Assembly: GCF_001540865.1 (NCBI RefSeq)
Contig: NC_033637.1
Span: 6,630,429 to 6,694,428, forward strand
Direction: 5' to 3'
Source of the DNA: Ananas comosus
Lineage: Eukaryota; Streptophyta; Magnoliopsida; Poales; Bromeliaceae
DNA: 64,000 nt
Below are positions 42,119-54,645 of this stretch, one piece after another (position 1 is the first letter of the stretch; every line of letters begins with the position of its first letter). A program made the translations under genes and the position numbers. Below the pieces are notes generated by a model. That model was given only the letters and a program-made list of their open reading frames with translations. It ran no database searches and was not told where the DNA came from.

Positions 42119-44638
42119 TGTAATGCACTGGATCTTAGCAAATTGCAAGATTCGAGTGTTTGATCTGTGTGTGGAGCCTTTCCACAGTTTTTGGAGGGTC
42201 GTTGATAGTGTTCCGACCCCTGGCACGCATCCCGAGGATGTTGGAGTGAGACTTGGCACCAAAATCCCGAAATCGGGATTTTTGGACAGCTCTCGGGTAG
42301 CCTGCAGCAGGGCTTGTACCGGAACAAGACTGGCCTTGTACCGGTACAAGGGTTGATGGTTGTACCGGTACAGCCATCGGGCTTGTACCGGTACAGAGCC
42401 GCAGACCGAGCAACCCGAGCTTCGGGTTTGCATTTTCGTCGGCCTTGTACCGGTACAAGAACCCGTGTACCGGTACAAGGAGCAGATTTCGTGCATTGTT
42501 TCTCATGGGTGTTTTGCTATTGTAGCAATACTATAACCACCCACCCCCTAGGGCTCTTTCTTTGAGCTTGCCACTCAGGAAGCTAAGTAAGCGAGAGCTT
42601 GCTCTTTTCTTCTCTTTGGTTTAATCTCCCTCTAATGCCTAGATTTAAGATTAAAATCCTCTTTTCTTCCTCTTTAATGCTTCTCCACCATTAGATGAGC
42701 TAGAAGCTTGATTTGAGCTAATGGATGGATAGATCTTCGGATTAAAATTAGATCTTGATTACAGCTTCTAAGAGGTAATCATTAACAACTATCTATCCTA
42801 CTAATTATGAGTTTTATTGATTTCATGATGAAACCCTAACTTGTGATATTAAGGTTTATTTGGGCATTTGAATCTAGGGCCTTTGAAGGCTAGACTTGAT
42901 TGATTAGAGGCTTCCTTGGTTGGATTGGATGAGCCCAGCTTCATTTTGGAGCTTTAGAGAATTTTCAGTTAGACGTGATTTTCCTCACCTATGATTATTA
43001 CGCTTAAAATGTTTGAAAGCTAGGGTTTTGTTTGTTTTCACTATGACACATGTTTTCTATACCTTTACGGGTACAAGGAACTAAGTACACCCCCTCGTTG
43101 AGTGCACTGAGGATTTCCGTTGATCGGTGGTTTGCTTCGTGAAATGGAAAATGGCCCCTATGCCTTCTACTTGTTTGTAATATATTTAAGTTGTCAATTT
43201 CCTATGCTAAATGGATTTAATATGTAATTTTAGGAGACACATTAAAAAATGCATCGCCTTATATTAATGAAAATTTCACTATATAGTAAGCTATACTGAG
43301 AGAAATGGCATGCATAACGGGAAATGTACTTGTTTTGCAAATAAATAAAAAAATAGCATCTCTCTCTATCGATGATGATGACTTGGAATATAACCATGGG
43401 AACATTAGTTCCAATGTTTTGACATAGAGAGCATAAGAGATGTCAAAAAAGCACTTGAAACAGTAAAAACTAAATGAACTCTTGCAACATAGTAGACATA
43501 TTGATAGTCCACTACATATCTGCTATATCATGTTATAGATATGAATGACATAGGGATAGTCCATTTAGATAATCCTGACACATTCCATGTTATTAGACAT
43601 GAGGAACTTGTACTTGCACTTGATCGTTTGACTAACTTGCCCATTGTGCTCATCGGCACATGCTTGTGAGGGTCCCGTCCCTACATACCGACTCCGAGAA
43701 TGGCCATCGCGATAACATATTCGCCGTGCGGGATTGGCCGCCGCGAAGTGATTGCCGTGGACAAGGCTCATTCCTAGGGTGGGGATATGACATAACCACG
43801 GGCCATTAGCTTCGCACCGCCAGACAGCCTTCGGGTGGGCATTCAGGGCCATAGACAGCCTTCGGGTTGGTGTCCCTTCAGATTTACTTGAGCATATCAT
43901 CATGACAATATGGACAGATTCTGACTTAGAGTATTACTGACTTTGACTAGAATAGTAAACTAACGAACTTTACTATTCCGCATTGTAACATTGTAAATAG
44001 TGGACAGTACACTTCACTCATGCATAAGTTCCTTCATACTTTTACTATTCACTGTACCTAAGTAGAGATATCCATGTGTAGAGGTTACATTTTACTTACC
44101 CTGCCGCCTTTCTACTTTTATAGTCACTTGACATCATTCTGTAGCTTTGGGCCTTGTGGTGCATTCACTGAAGTCAGTAATTGCCCACTGGGAACTATTT
44201 TTAATAGTTCTCATGCCCCCGTTTTGTGGTTTACTTTTCAGAGCCTTCGGCACCGGCGGAGGCACGGGATCGCGGCAAGGGGATCGCTTAGCTAGCTAGC
44301 GAGGAGCGGTACTTTGCCTAGGTGGTTTACTCTTTCTTTTTGTAGTTGAGAGAGAGTGAGAGATTTTGTATCCATGTATAGAGACCACCTATGTACCTAC
44401 TTATAGCTCTTGTATTTGGGATTTCCTATTGTTCTTACTCTAAGATTTATTTAATGGATTTACTGTTTTATCCTTATCCCTTGTTGTAGCATTTAGACAT
44501 TTATTATGCTCTGGTACTTCTAGATGCCTTTTATTATTGCTATTATTATAGTTGTTTTTAGACGCCTTATATGTTGTAGACATATGGCGGGTCTGGGCAC
44601 GCGCCGGGCGGGCTCCCGCTGGGTCCCGGGGCGTGACA
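42119..44638 (+). mobile_element. Solo LTR of family B in the C integrase
   Basis: 2520 bp, starting TGTAATGCAC and ending CCCGGGGCGTGACA, with the perfect duplication GTAAA (42114-42118 and 44639-44643). It contains a U3 palindrome array (42339-42475). Once removed, the integrase zinc region reads through (EAHCSSYTVY then PRGTKVYKDL). It has no coding content. The pieces 14359-14783 and 22253-24279 are a diverged copy in opposite orientation. Confidence 0.95.
42339..42475. repeat. TACCGGTA palindrome array in LTR-B (solo copy)
   Basis: Five perfect cores at 42339, 42363, 42386, 42448 and 42468, most within the longer palindrome TTGTACCGGTACAA, about 220-360 bp from the LTR start. Confidence 0.9.
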
Positions 44639-46752
44639 GTAAACCGTATAAGATGAACAATGAGCCTCTCTCAAGATGTCCTCTCGGATCCCTGAATCCA
44701 CAGGTACACACAGTCGGTCCCTGTGCCATAGTATTCCCGAATTGTCCACAGAAAAGCCCTCAGTCTGTCCCCGATCTAGCTGCTCTCGAATCCTCGACAA
44801 ATATGGATCTCCACTCTGTTTCTCTCGGATCCTATCTAATAGAGTGGGCTGTAAAACCAAAGACATCAGTCTCGCAGTAGATTCAGGGGACACTATTTTG
44901 AGCCTCAGCCGCTGCAGCTCCTCGAGTAACGGCCTCTGCTCAGTGATCATCAAACTCAGGCTTTGCATTGCCTTCCTGCTCAACTCATCTGCTACTACAT
45001 TTGCCTTGCCGGGATGATACTAAATATTAATATCATAGTCCTTCTGTAACTCCAACCACCGGCGCTGCCTCAGGTTCAGCTCCCTCTGTATGAACAGATA
45101 CTTGAGACTTTTGTGATCCGTAAAAACCTCGCAGTGCTCGCCGTACAAGTAATACCGCCACAACTTTAACGCAAAAACTACCATGGCAAGCTCCAAGTCA
45201 TTCGTAGGGTAATTCTTCTCATAATCCTTTAACTGCCGTGAAGCATAAACAATTACCCTACCATGCTGCATCGGCACACAACCCAGTCCACTGTGCGATG
45301 CATCACTGTAGATCACAAATCCTTCCCCCATCACAGGAAGGGCAAGGATAGGAGCTGACGTCAACCTCTGTCTCAACTCATCAAAGCTCCTTTAACAATC
45401 CTCACTCCAGATGAATCTAATCCTCTTTCGCGTCAATCGAGTGAGGGGTGTGGAAAGCTTCGCAAAGCCTTCCACAAACCGACGGTAATATCCTGCCAGT
45501 CCCAGGAAACTCCGCACCTCTGTCACCGTTGTCGGTCTAGGGCAATCTCGAATAGGATCAATCTTCTTCGGGTCTACTGCTACTCCCTCTGCAAAAATCA
45601 CATGGCCTAAGAAAGCAACCTCCCGCAACCAGAACTCGCACTTCTTTAACTCGGCATACAACTTCTTCTCTCTCAGAAGCTATAGTACAGTCCTCAAGTG
45701 TTCCTCGTGCTCGGCATCGCCCCGGGAGTATATCAGAATGTCATCGATGAAAACTACTACAAATCTATCCAAGAACGGCTTGAACACTCTGTTTATCAAA
45801 TCCATGAATGCGGCAGGGACATTCGTCAATCCAAAAGGCATCACCGTGAACTCATAATGCCCGTACCGAGTCCGAAAAGCCGTCTTGGGAACATCCTGGG
45901 CCTTCACCCTCAGCTAGTGGTAACCGAACTGGAGATCAATTTTCGAGAAGACACAAGATCCTTGCAGCTGATCAAACAGATCATCAATGCACGGCAAAGG
46001 ATACTTGTTCTTGATGGTCACCTTATTCAGCTCCCGTTAATCCACACATAACCTGAGCAAACCATCCTTCTTCTTTACAAATAACACCGGCGCTCTCCAA
46101 GGCAACACACTGGGTCTCACATACCCCTTATCCATCAGATCCTGAAGCTGCGCCTTTAGCTCTCTCAACTCCGCCGGTGCCATCCGATAAGATACTTTTG
46201 AGATTGGTGCAGTTCCAGGAACTACATCAATCACAAACTCAACCTCCCTCTCTGGCGGCATCGTCGTCAATTCAGGGGGAAACACATCTGGAAACTCGCG
46301 GACTGCAGGAATATCCTCGAGTCTCGGCGCTACCGTAAGTACCTTTACAACAGTCGCCAGAAAGGCAACACTTCCTCTATTCATCAGTTGTCGAGCCCTC
46401 GCCGAAGATATTCAAGTGGCAAACAGCGTACTCTTGCAGCCTCTAAAAGTAAACTCCTCCTAGCCTGACTCGCGGAACGTCACAGTTCTCGCTCCACAAT
46501 CAATCGTAGCATAGTACCGCGCCAGCCAATCCATACCGAGCAAGACGTCGAAGTCCTACAGCTGCCCTAACACCAACAGGTCTGCGGGCATGATCCACGA
46601 ATCCAACTGCACCGGACATGACCAACGACACTCTACAACCTGTAACACATGATCAGAGATCTGCTCTTCTCGTGCCTGAGACAACGTCCCTAACTCTAGA
46701 CCATGCAACAATGCAAATGCTCGGCTAACAAAGGAATGCGATGCACCGGTAT
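44639..46752 (-). pseudogene. Family C protease (3' part), RT, RNase H and start of integrase, broken
   Basis: From the right: TGASHSFVSRAFALLHGLEL (protease just after its D), DFDVLLGMDWLARYY, then RT with [60 protein letters not shown] and [13 protein letters not shown], so the catalytic FIDD is present. RNase H follows ([38 protein letters not shown]). Next are KANVVADELSRKA and the integrase N-terminal region to EAHCSSYTVY at the B insertion. Stops interrupt near 46035, 45915, 45680, 45390 and 45018. Several fit CAG to TAG or TGG to TGA change. Confidence 0.9.
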
Positions 46753-49700
46753 TGTAAGGACTGAGATTTTTGCAGTGTAGCTAAACTCTAAGTTGACGAT
46801 GTTTTTGTGTGTAATTTAATTACAAAAGCACTCGTCAAGTTTCGGGTGAAAACGAGTTAAAACGGAAATTCTACGCGATTTTCAAGTTTCACTTAAAGTA
46901 AATAGTAACTCGATTTTCCGAAGAAGCCACGGTGGGAAGTTGGCTTCTGGCTCGTACCGGACTCTGTTCATAGCAGTCCAATAGCTTGTTTCGACCGGAT
47001 CAGCTGTTCTGGAGCCAATGACGCTGACGGATTTTGAGTTTGACGCACGGATTTCGAGAAAATCCAAAAATACATGTTTTATATGTATTTTTGTGTGCGT
47101 TTCCTTCTATTCGAAGAAGGTTGGATTTTGTCGTGAATCCGTGGTCGATCGAGACGAAACGAAATTGCAGCTTTGTTGTCTCCGTCGTACTGATCGCACT
47201 GGTGCAATCCGTTCGTAAATCTGACGGACGGATCTGCGGAGATCGCGCGTTGATCGAGGAAAGGTCGGTAGTGGCAAAACGGTATTCTCGCAAAAGTCGC
47301 GATATTTTATGTACCGTTTCGCGTGAGATCGCACGTGGAGGGGCGTTCATGCGTTTTAGTCGTACTGTGAGGGACTCGGATNNNNNNNNNNNNNNNNNNN
47401 NNNNNNNNNNNNNNNNNNNNNNNNNNNNNNNNNNNNNNNNNNNNNNNNNNNNNNNNNNNNNNNNNNNNNNNNNNNNNNNNNNNNNNNNNNNNNNNNNNNN
47501 NNNNNNNNNNNNNNNNNNNNNNNNNNNNNNNNNNNNNNNNNNNNNNNNNNNNNNNNNNNNNNNNNNNNNNNNNNNNNNNNNNNNNNNNNNNNNNNNNNNN
47601 NNNNNNNNNNNNNNNNNNNNNNNNNNNNNNNNNNNNNNNNNNNNNNNNNNNNNNNNNNNNNNNNNNNNNNNNNNNNNNNNNNNNNNNNNNNNNNNNNNNN
47701 NNNNNNNNNNNNNNNNNNNNNNNNNNNNNNNNNNNNNNNNNNNNNNNNNNNNNNNNNNNNNNNNNNNNNNNNNNNNNNNNNNNNNNNNNNNNNNNNNNNN
47801 NNNNNNNNNNNNNNNNNNNNNNNNNNNNNNNNNNNNNNNNNNNNNNNNNNNNNNNNNNNNNNNNNNNNNNNNNNNNNNNNNNNNNNNNNNNNNNNNNNNN
47901 NNNNNNNNNNNNNNNNNNNNNNNNNNNNNNNNNNNNNNNNNNNNNNNNNNNNNNNNNNNNNNNNNNNNNNNNNNNNNNNNNNNNNNNNNNNNNNNNNNNN
48001 NNNNNNNNNNNNNNNNNNNNNNNNNNNNNNNNNNNNNNNNNNNNNNNNNNNNNNNNNNNNNNNNNNNNNNNNNNNNNNNNNNNNNNNNNNNNNNNNNNNN
48101 NNNNNCAGCTTGATGTCCTGCCCTGCACCAAGGTCCACCATGCAGCATACGAAATACAAATGCAACCTGCCTCTACATGTCTATCCCACAACTATACATT
48201 GCAATCAAGGAGGTGCATAACCAAACGTAACAAGCAATGCATGTAGAGCTAAATACAGGATAGAAAAACGAGAAGGAAGTGAAACGCTCTCCACCGACTA
48301 CCCAGCTCCCGAAAACCCACCTATCATTGTATCGCGTTCGAACACTTGGTTGACGCACAGACGTCTACGGGACTGAAGAAGCATCCACAAGTCAGAATAG
48401 CCAAACCACTAACCCAAACACGAGACTCACAAACCCCACACAAGATCCCCGTAATCGGTTTCGCCAAAACCGATTACCGCAACTCACCGGAAGTCCCGAA
48501 AACACACAACCGGGACGCGCCGCGGACCCACTAAGTGTTCCCGAAACTCACCGACTTCGTGCACGCAGTCACCGCTGCCCCAAAGGCACTCCCCCAATTG
48601 GATGCCTTGCAGCGAACCGAGGTAACACAACCATACGATCAACGCCGATAATTATACGAATCCGGGTTCCCGGAAGTGTCGTATTTCGACACCGGAACCC
48701 TCCGTCGCTCACCTATCATCATCGGGAACCACAAATGAATGATGATGACCAGCCACACAAGGCCTCAGCCGACAAAACACGAAGCAACCAAACACTGTCG
48801 GAAAGGATCCGAAACTGAAACCGCGTATTTTCGGGAAATTTCGCCACAAAACGCACCGAAATCGAACCTACGAGTTCGCGAAGCTAACGGACCATGGACA
48901 ATCAGTCCAGCGGTCATTTACAAACTCCCACACACTGGCCCACAGTAGCCACGCCAAAAGCACAAAATGCCATAAAAGAGCCCTCTAATTACATAAAATA
49001 TCATCATTTCATGTATTTGAGCGAATCAGGCCAGTCGTTCACGCAAACCGAGGACTCCCAGGTTCGCACAGGACACGTACTATAGGTCTCAAACGTACCG
49101 GAGTCCGTGCTCAATGATCCGGAGCACAGCCGGTCGCTGTGGGAGAAGCGCGGAGAACCCGAAGTCAGCGAATAGCGCCAGTCAAGGAAGATGCTGCGCG
49201 AACAGAACTAACCGACACTTCTATCTCTCACGGGAGGTGAGCATTGTGATACACGACTGACCAACGATCACCGTGCTCACCTCCGGAGGCATCAGGACAG
49301 CCTCCGATCGCCGGATACTGTGGCGCAAGCCAAAACAGCAGCCAAAAGCGCTGAAACGGAAGCGCAATCGCGAAAAGCGGAACGAGTCTCCCCGACAGAA
49401 ACTAAGTACACGATGATCAGAACGTGCCAGGATCATCGTTGCTCCTTCGTAGAGATCGGGGAAGAATACGGGAACCCAGAGCAAGAAAACTCCACTCAAA
49501 TAAGGCCATATTTTCGGAGCGTTGGCATCGGACAACCACCCCTTGCTCCGGCCGGCCTCCGGCGCACGGCGCGCGCCAGGGGCCTGAGTCGGGTCAGGGC
49601 GGAGGTGGAGGAATTCCGTGCTCACCTCGGTTCGGCGACAGGGAAGCCCGGCAGCGGTTCGGAAAGACAAGCTTAGCCCGCACGAGCTCCGGCTCGGGTT

Positions 49701-50655
49701 CCCAGGAGTGCATGCGGCACGCGGCGGCCAAGGAGCCTCCGGGACGGCGGAGGGGGCTGCAGGAGGTCGGGGGCGAGGGCGGCAAAAGGTGGCTCAGGGC
49801 GGCGCGCGGCGCAGAGAGGGGGCCGCACACACTCTCGGCCTGGGCTCCGGGCTGGGCGGCTGCAGCCGGCCGAGGCGCGCGGCGGCTGCGCGTGGTGGCT
49901 GTGGCAACCGCAGGTCGGCCAGTCGGCTGAGCGTTGCAGCATGACCGCAGGCATAGCGGGCAGCACCGGCGATGGCGGCGGTTGCGGCCGGGGGAGGTCA
50001 TAGGAGCACGGTGCGATCCCGGGGAGGCGCAGCCCCTGCAACTCAACCCGGGGGAGAGGCGCAGTTAGAAAAAGAGGGAAGACAGATGCGTGTGGTCGGC
50101 CGCGTGGCGCGGGCTCAGCGCGGGGCACGGCGGGTTGGTGCCACAAGCGGCGAGGGGAAGCGGTGACAGGCTGCTGGGCGCTAGGTAGTCAGGGACGAGT
50201 GGCTAGGGTTCGGGTTGAGGATCAAAACGCCTAGAACTATAAATACCAACGGTGTCTAACTTGCCAAAAGTCCCCCAAACATCAGAATTTCAATCCGGAA
50301 AAAAGCTTCCGTGTGGGGAGCACTTTTAAATAGGATGTTTGTTGTATTGTGCATTGCATCATCCAGCGCCTAAGGAGTGCTTAGAGGCATGCATCATTCT
50401 AAGGATTGTTAGCTGTATGGAAATACATATCATGCTTTGGTTGTTGTTTGGTAAATGTAGGTTGTGGTTGTGATCCTGTTGTATCGTTGGTACGCCGTGC
50501 AAATACAAAGGAGACTCTATCCGAGTGGACAGAGGAACTTTGTATTTGTGGCGGGTCTGTACGTCGCGTGGGCCAGGTTGAAAAAAAAAAAAAATGGCAC
50601 GTTTTCCGCAACTCTGTTTTAAAAAGGCTTTTAAAATCGGCCCCGGGGCGTGACA
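46753..50655 (+). mobile_element. Family D LTR in the C protease, with gap and internal inversion relative to the other D copy
   Basis: Starts TGTAAGGACTGAG and ends CCCCGGGGCGTGACA. The 5-bp duplication GGTAT is perfect (46748-46752 and 50656-50660). Positions 46753-47381 follow the start of the D copy at 17212, and 50296-50655 follow its end. Between them, 48106-50295 matches the other copy in reverse complement. It contains an unsequenced gap and a GC-rich block (49540-50160). No gag or pol is visible. Confidence 0.88.
47382..48105. other. Assembly gap (724 N)
   Basis: A run of undetermined bases inside the D element. Real length and content are unknown. Single undetermined bases also occur at 38898 and 60836. 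Confidence 1.
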
Positions 50656-52048
50656 GGTATCAAAAAGTGTACGAGCTCTATTGCTGAAAATCAAAATGAT
50701 ACCTGTATGCTGAAGAGTCCTCCACCTGGGCTGCATAAACCCTGCCGCTCGGAGCCTGCTGTCGCCGCTCGCCCTGACGCGGCACAGACGATCTATCCTC
50801 CTGGCGGAAACTCGGAGCTGCTCCAAAAGATTGCTGGGATGCCGGCTGCGCTGATGCAGTGGATGGTGCTGGTGATGCTGCACGAGGACAAGCTGACCTC
50901 ATATGTCCATGCTGACCGCAACTATAACACCTGCCCTCTCTCTGCTCGCACTGCCGGGGCCAGTGTGGTCCCCCGCAGATAACACACTGCGGTGTCCTCT
51001 GAGTCTGTCCCTGCTGACGGAATCCCCTGGAACGCTGACGCCCCGAAGACCCACGACCCTGAGAGCGCGATCGTGGAGGCCTCGACGGACGCCTGTTGCT
51101 CTACTGTCCAGCATCATCTGAAAAGGGGCGCTTCCTGTCCTGACTCTGCCCCACGGCCTGAGTCCTCTCCTGCAGCGACACCTCACCTCTCTCCACCCAT
51201 AGGGCCTGCTCTATGGACGCATCCAGGGTCCTCGACCTCTGCATCCGCACCAACCGGAAGATATCGGGTCTCAGCCCCTGCTCAAACAGATAAACCCTGT
51301 GTGCCTCGTCCCTGGCCACAAATGGCACACAGTTTAGGAGTCGAGTAAACTCCCGAATGTACTCCTGCACTGGCCGATCCCCTTGCTGAATCCTCTTCAA
51401 ATCCTCCTCGAGCTTCTATTTCACACTGTTGGAAAAGTACATCCCAAACAGCATTCCACAGAACTCATCCCATCTCAGCTGTAATGCTACCAGTCCCTGC
51501 TCTCGTTTCACTCAACTCCACCAGGCGTGTGCATCACCTGCCAAGCAATGGACTCCCAAAGATACCTGCTCCCACTCAGGAATGAACAGGTCATCAAATA
51601 ACTTCTCCATCGCACTGACCCAGCCCTCAACAACCCAGGCCTCAGTGCAACTGCCATCGAAGGTCGGTGGATCGAAACGGCGAAAACGAGCCAACCTCTC
51701 CGTCAACCGCTCCTGCTCGCCCTCTGTCAACTATACTGGCCCCCTAGCAGGCGCAATTGGCGCAACTGGAACTGCTGCTGGCGGAGGTACTGCTGCAGCT
51801 GGCGCTGTCACTGGGGTAGTCGGAGGTGGAACAGACGACTCTGGTGCCCTCGGTATTGAACTCTGGGGCGAAGCTAACCTCTCACACATCCTCTCCAATA
51901 ACTCCCCCTGCCGCTTCGTCACCTCTGTCAGGGCGGCTAACTGTGCACTCAAGTCCGGGGATGCACTAGCCTCAGGTCGCACACTCGGCTCCACAACCGG
52001 GTGTGCACTCGCTGCCGGTCTGGCACTCTGCTCTGCCTGCTCTGGCAT
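50656..52048 (-). pseudogene. Family C gag, broken
   Basis: Probable start at 52048 (MPEQAEQSARPAAS). A Pro/Ala-rich N-terminus has a short leucine-rich stretch. The gag domain follows (RLARFRRFDPPTFDGSCTEA, WVSAMEKLFDDLFIPEWEQV, EFTRLLNCVPFVARDEAHRV). A basic linker leads to two zinc knuckles, CVICGGPHWPRQC and CYSCGQHGHMRSAC. The C-terminus leads into RARTLFDT, the start of the protease, where the D element is inserted. Stops lie at about 51728-51730, 51509-51511, 51418 and 51098. The double knuckle fits Tekay/Del-type chromoviruses. Confidence 0.88.
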
Positions 52049-52416
52049 CTTGGAAAGCCCCGTGCGATCCTACGTCAACTGGGCACGCTCCCGCAATGAC
52101 GGACGACCTTGGCGACGATCTGAAAGGAACAGATCGGGGTCAGGTAAAACACAAGCACTCTCGACCCAATCAACGAAAGTCTAGAAGGTGGCCCCTATTT
52201 TTCCTCCAAAATTATGTCGTCTGCAGCCAACATAATTTCTTAGGCCAAAACAGGCACTCCTTCAATCATTCACCCCACTCTAGAAGGAGTTAGAAAAATT
52301 AATCATTAACTTTCGTAATAAATTACGCCTCTCGCGCCTTGCCTTTCTAAAGTTTGCCAAACTTAGATTTTCTAGGTCCCAACGACCTAATGCTAAGCTC
52401 TGATACGAACTTAATC
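52049..52416. other. Leader of family C element
   Basis: Sequence between the 5' LTR and gag start. It holds the primer binding site at its right edge and otherwise no feature. Confidence 0.6.
52397..52408 (-). other. Primer binding site of family C element
   Basis: Minus strand TCGTATCAGAGC, 11 of 12 identical to the tRNA-Met complement TGGTATCAGAGC, a few bases after the LTR end. Confidence 0.85.
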
Positions 52417-54640
52417 TGTCACGCCCCGGATTACACGTTCCCCGGGCACGCCGACAAATTCGCCGTATACAAAAAAATTTTTCCTATATACGAAGGGATA
52501 GCTGTACCTGTAAACATTACAATACTACAAACAGTAGTATAGGGCTGCTAGAAGAACCAGTAACAAAAACAAACCAAGTTTCATATACATACGCCAAATC
52601 TCAGATACAAAACTACTCGCACTGGCGAGTTACACATCTGTATGTACATGAACTCCAACAAAACAACTACCTGCTGTAGGGGCACCTCTAGCTCGGCTCG
52701 TCTGGTAGGACTCTAACTCGCGACGCCCTTGCCTCGATCCTGATCAGCAACAGCAGCAGCCGAAGACGATGGCTCTGCAAAAATAGGGTAACAACAGGGC
52801 GTGAGAACTACTGTAAGAACAAGTAGTCCTCAGTGGGTACCGCCCTCAACATCGTCGGTCCAACCACTAAGTCTACAGAAGCGAGCGAAGATAGTAATAA
52901 ATGCTGGAATAAAATTTACAACTACGAGTTATTACACTATCAAGCTCTAAACTAACCTACTGTAGAAATGTCAATCCTGACCCAATCTCCTTAGGGACTG
53001 TAAACATACCCGTCCCAGGCTGTGAATACACCCGTTCCGCCCAGTTGGGACTATCCAGCTACCTCCACACTATCTAGTCCGTGGAGAGCAAGTCCAACCG
53101 ACAATGAACGACACCAATGCGAAAGCACAGCGCCCGTCTCCGGAGTGGCACTCGTGGGAGCTACCCAACCGAGTGTGCAGCGTATCTTTGTCGAGCTCAA
53201 TCAGGCTCTCACAAGCCAAAGACAAGTAACATGATCCAACTGGTCTAACAACCAACAGGTCACGTGCCCTCGGCACAATCTGACGCCAAAACGGCAATAT
53301 GGGTCCACCGTCAACTCCGACGGCACCCAACAGTCCGGAACAGTCTGAACGATACTGTAAAAATATATCCGGCATCCCAGCACGAGCGTAACTGAACTCT
53401 AAACTATCTGGGGTATCCATCACACCAATACTGCGATGATACAAATTTATAACGGCTCCTAGAACTAAATCAGGTAATGTAAACAGGTGACAGGTTCAAA
53501 TCGCCGGTTTTCTCCTAATTCAATTTTCAAGTCTAACTTGTGTAGTTTAACTAGATTCTAAAACATGCTTCAAATTCAAATTCAGCCAATATACTACTCA
53601 ATAAATTTAAGCTAGTACAAATTATAAACCATCGAAAACTATACATGCTTACTAATCTCTACTTAAGAGTAAACCCGATGAAAACGCACCTCAAATGCTA
53701 ACTCCTGGCAGCGAAGGGAGTCTCGAACCAATAACAATCCCTGCTGGATCTACTGAAACCCTCCAAGTCCAGAAATCGAGCTATCTCCAAGCTCTACACA
53801 TCGAAATCCATTAATTCTGTCCAAATACAATAGTAGCAGAGTAAAATAGGAGTTCGATCAAGCTAACCTTCACCAAATTCAGCAATCTTAGGCTTCGTGG
53901 ATTCCTCTTGTAGTCCTAAATCCAACGAACCAATTTTCGTCGCAATCTGACACTCCTACGTCGCGTACGAGCCGAAACACCGACGGTCGACGCAAAAATT
54001 CTGCAAAAATAGCATCCTTGAGCTTGAAGTAGTAAGGACTTGCAACGGTTGAAGGAATTTGATGAACACCTCACCTCAACCTCTATCCGAACTCCGGCGC
54101 GACGTCGAGAACAGCGAAAATCCACGCTCGCCCGGCCTCCTCGCAGCGCTACAACAACGAAGACACGCCCGAAAGGCCCCGCGGCGCGACGTCGGCGAAA
54201 CTCGAACTCCACCCGAGCTCCTCCACGATCGGACCAAGCTAGAGAGAGAGAGGAGAAGAAGCCAGAGAAAACTCTCTCTCTCTCTGCTCTACACGTCTAA
54301 ATAGAGAGGGAGGGAATGGGTGACACAAACGAGGTGGACAAAGACCAAAACACCCTCTCACCTACCCTAGTGTACCGGTACACGGGCCCACGTACCAGTA
54401 CTAGAAGCCAACCCGAGAGCAGTCTGCGCGCAGCCTGTGCAGTGTACCGGTACACCCTACTGGCTGTACCGGTATAGGAAGCAGAGAAACCTGCTATTGG
54501 CAGGTTCTCTTGCTACATGCTGCTCTCGCATCGCACAGAGTCTGTTTTGCGTCTATTTCACACCAACGCGACTCAGACTTGTCCCGACACTCTCCAGAGC
54601 TGTTGATAAGCCTCAACTGCCAAACACCAGGGATCTCACA
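52417..54640 (-). repeat. 5' LTR of family C element
   Basis: 2224 bp, ends TGTCACGCCCCGG at the left and GGATCTCACA at the right. It matches 38609-40836 with many substitutions and small indels. TACCGGTA palindromes lie at 54373, 54445 and 54467. A (GA)n/(CT)n hairpin (54243-54285) is shared with the other LTR (40440-40482). Confidence 0.95.
54373..54474. repeat. TACCGGTA palindrome array in C 5' LTR
   Basis: Perfect cores at 54373, 54445 and 54467, and a mutated TACCAGTA near 54393. The core that is perfect at 54373 is mutated in the 3' LTR (40569), and the one perfect at 40589 is mutated here. Confidence 0.85.
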
Positions 54641-54645
54641 CTTAT

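Larger units (their letters stand above)
38609..54640 (-). mobile_element. Family C full-length Tekay/Del-like chromovirus
   Basis: On the minus strand: 5' LTR (52417-54640), primer binding site (52397-52408), gag, protease, RT, RNase H, integrase, chromodomain, purine tract (40837-40850) and 3' LTR (38609-40836). The 5-bp target duplication CTTAT is perfect (38604-38608 and 54641-54645). Without the nested B (42119-44638) and D (46753-50655) elements it is about 9.6 kb. The two LTRs differ at many sites and pol has many stops, so the insertion is not recent. Confidence 0.95.

Noticed and set aside
47000..48191. Long frames on both strands spanning 47382-48105
   Set aside because: They consist mostly of undetermined residues across an assembly gap.
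49320..50166. Overlapping GC-rich open frames in all directions
   Set aside because: This is the equivalent GC-rich block of the other D LTR copy. No domain, and the frames are not conserved with the first copy.
52003..52293. Plus-strand frame of 96 codons
   Set aside because: It is the antisense shadow of the family C gag start and leader.
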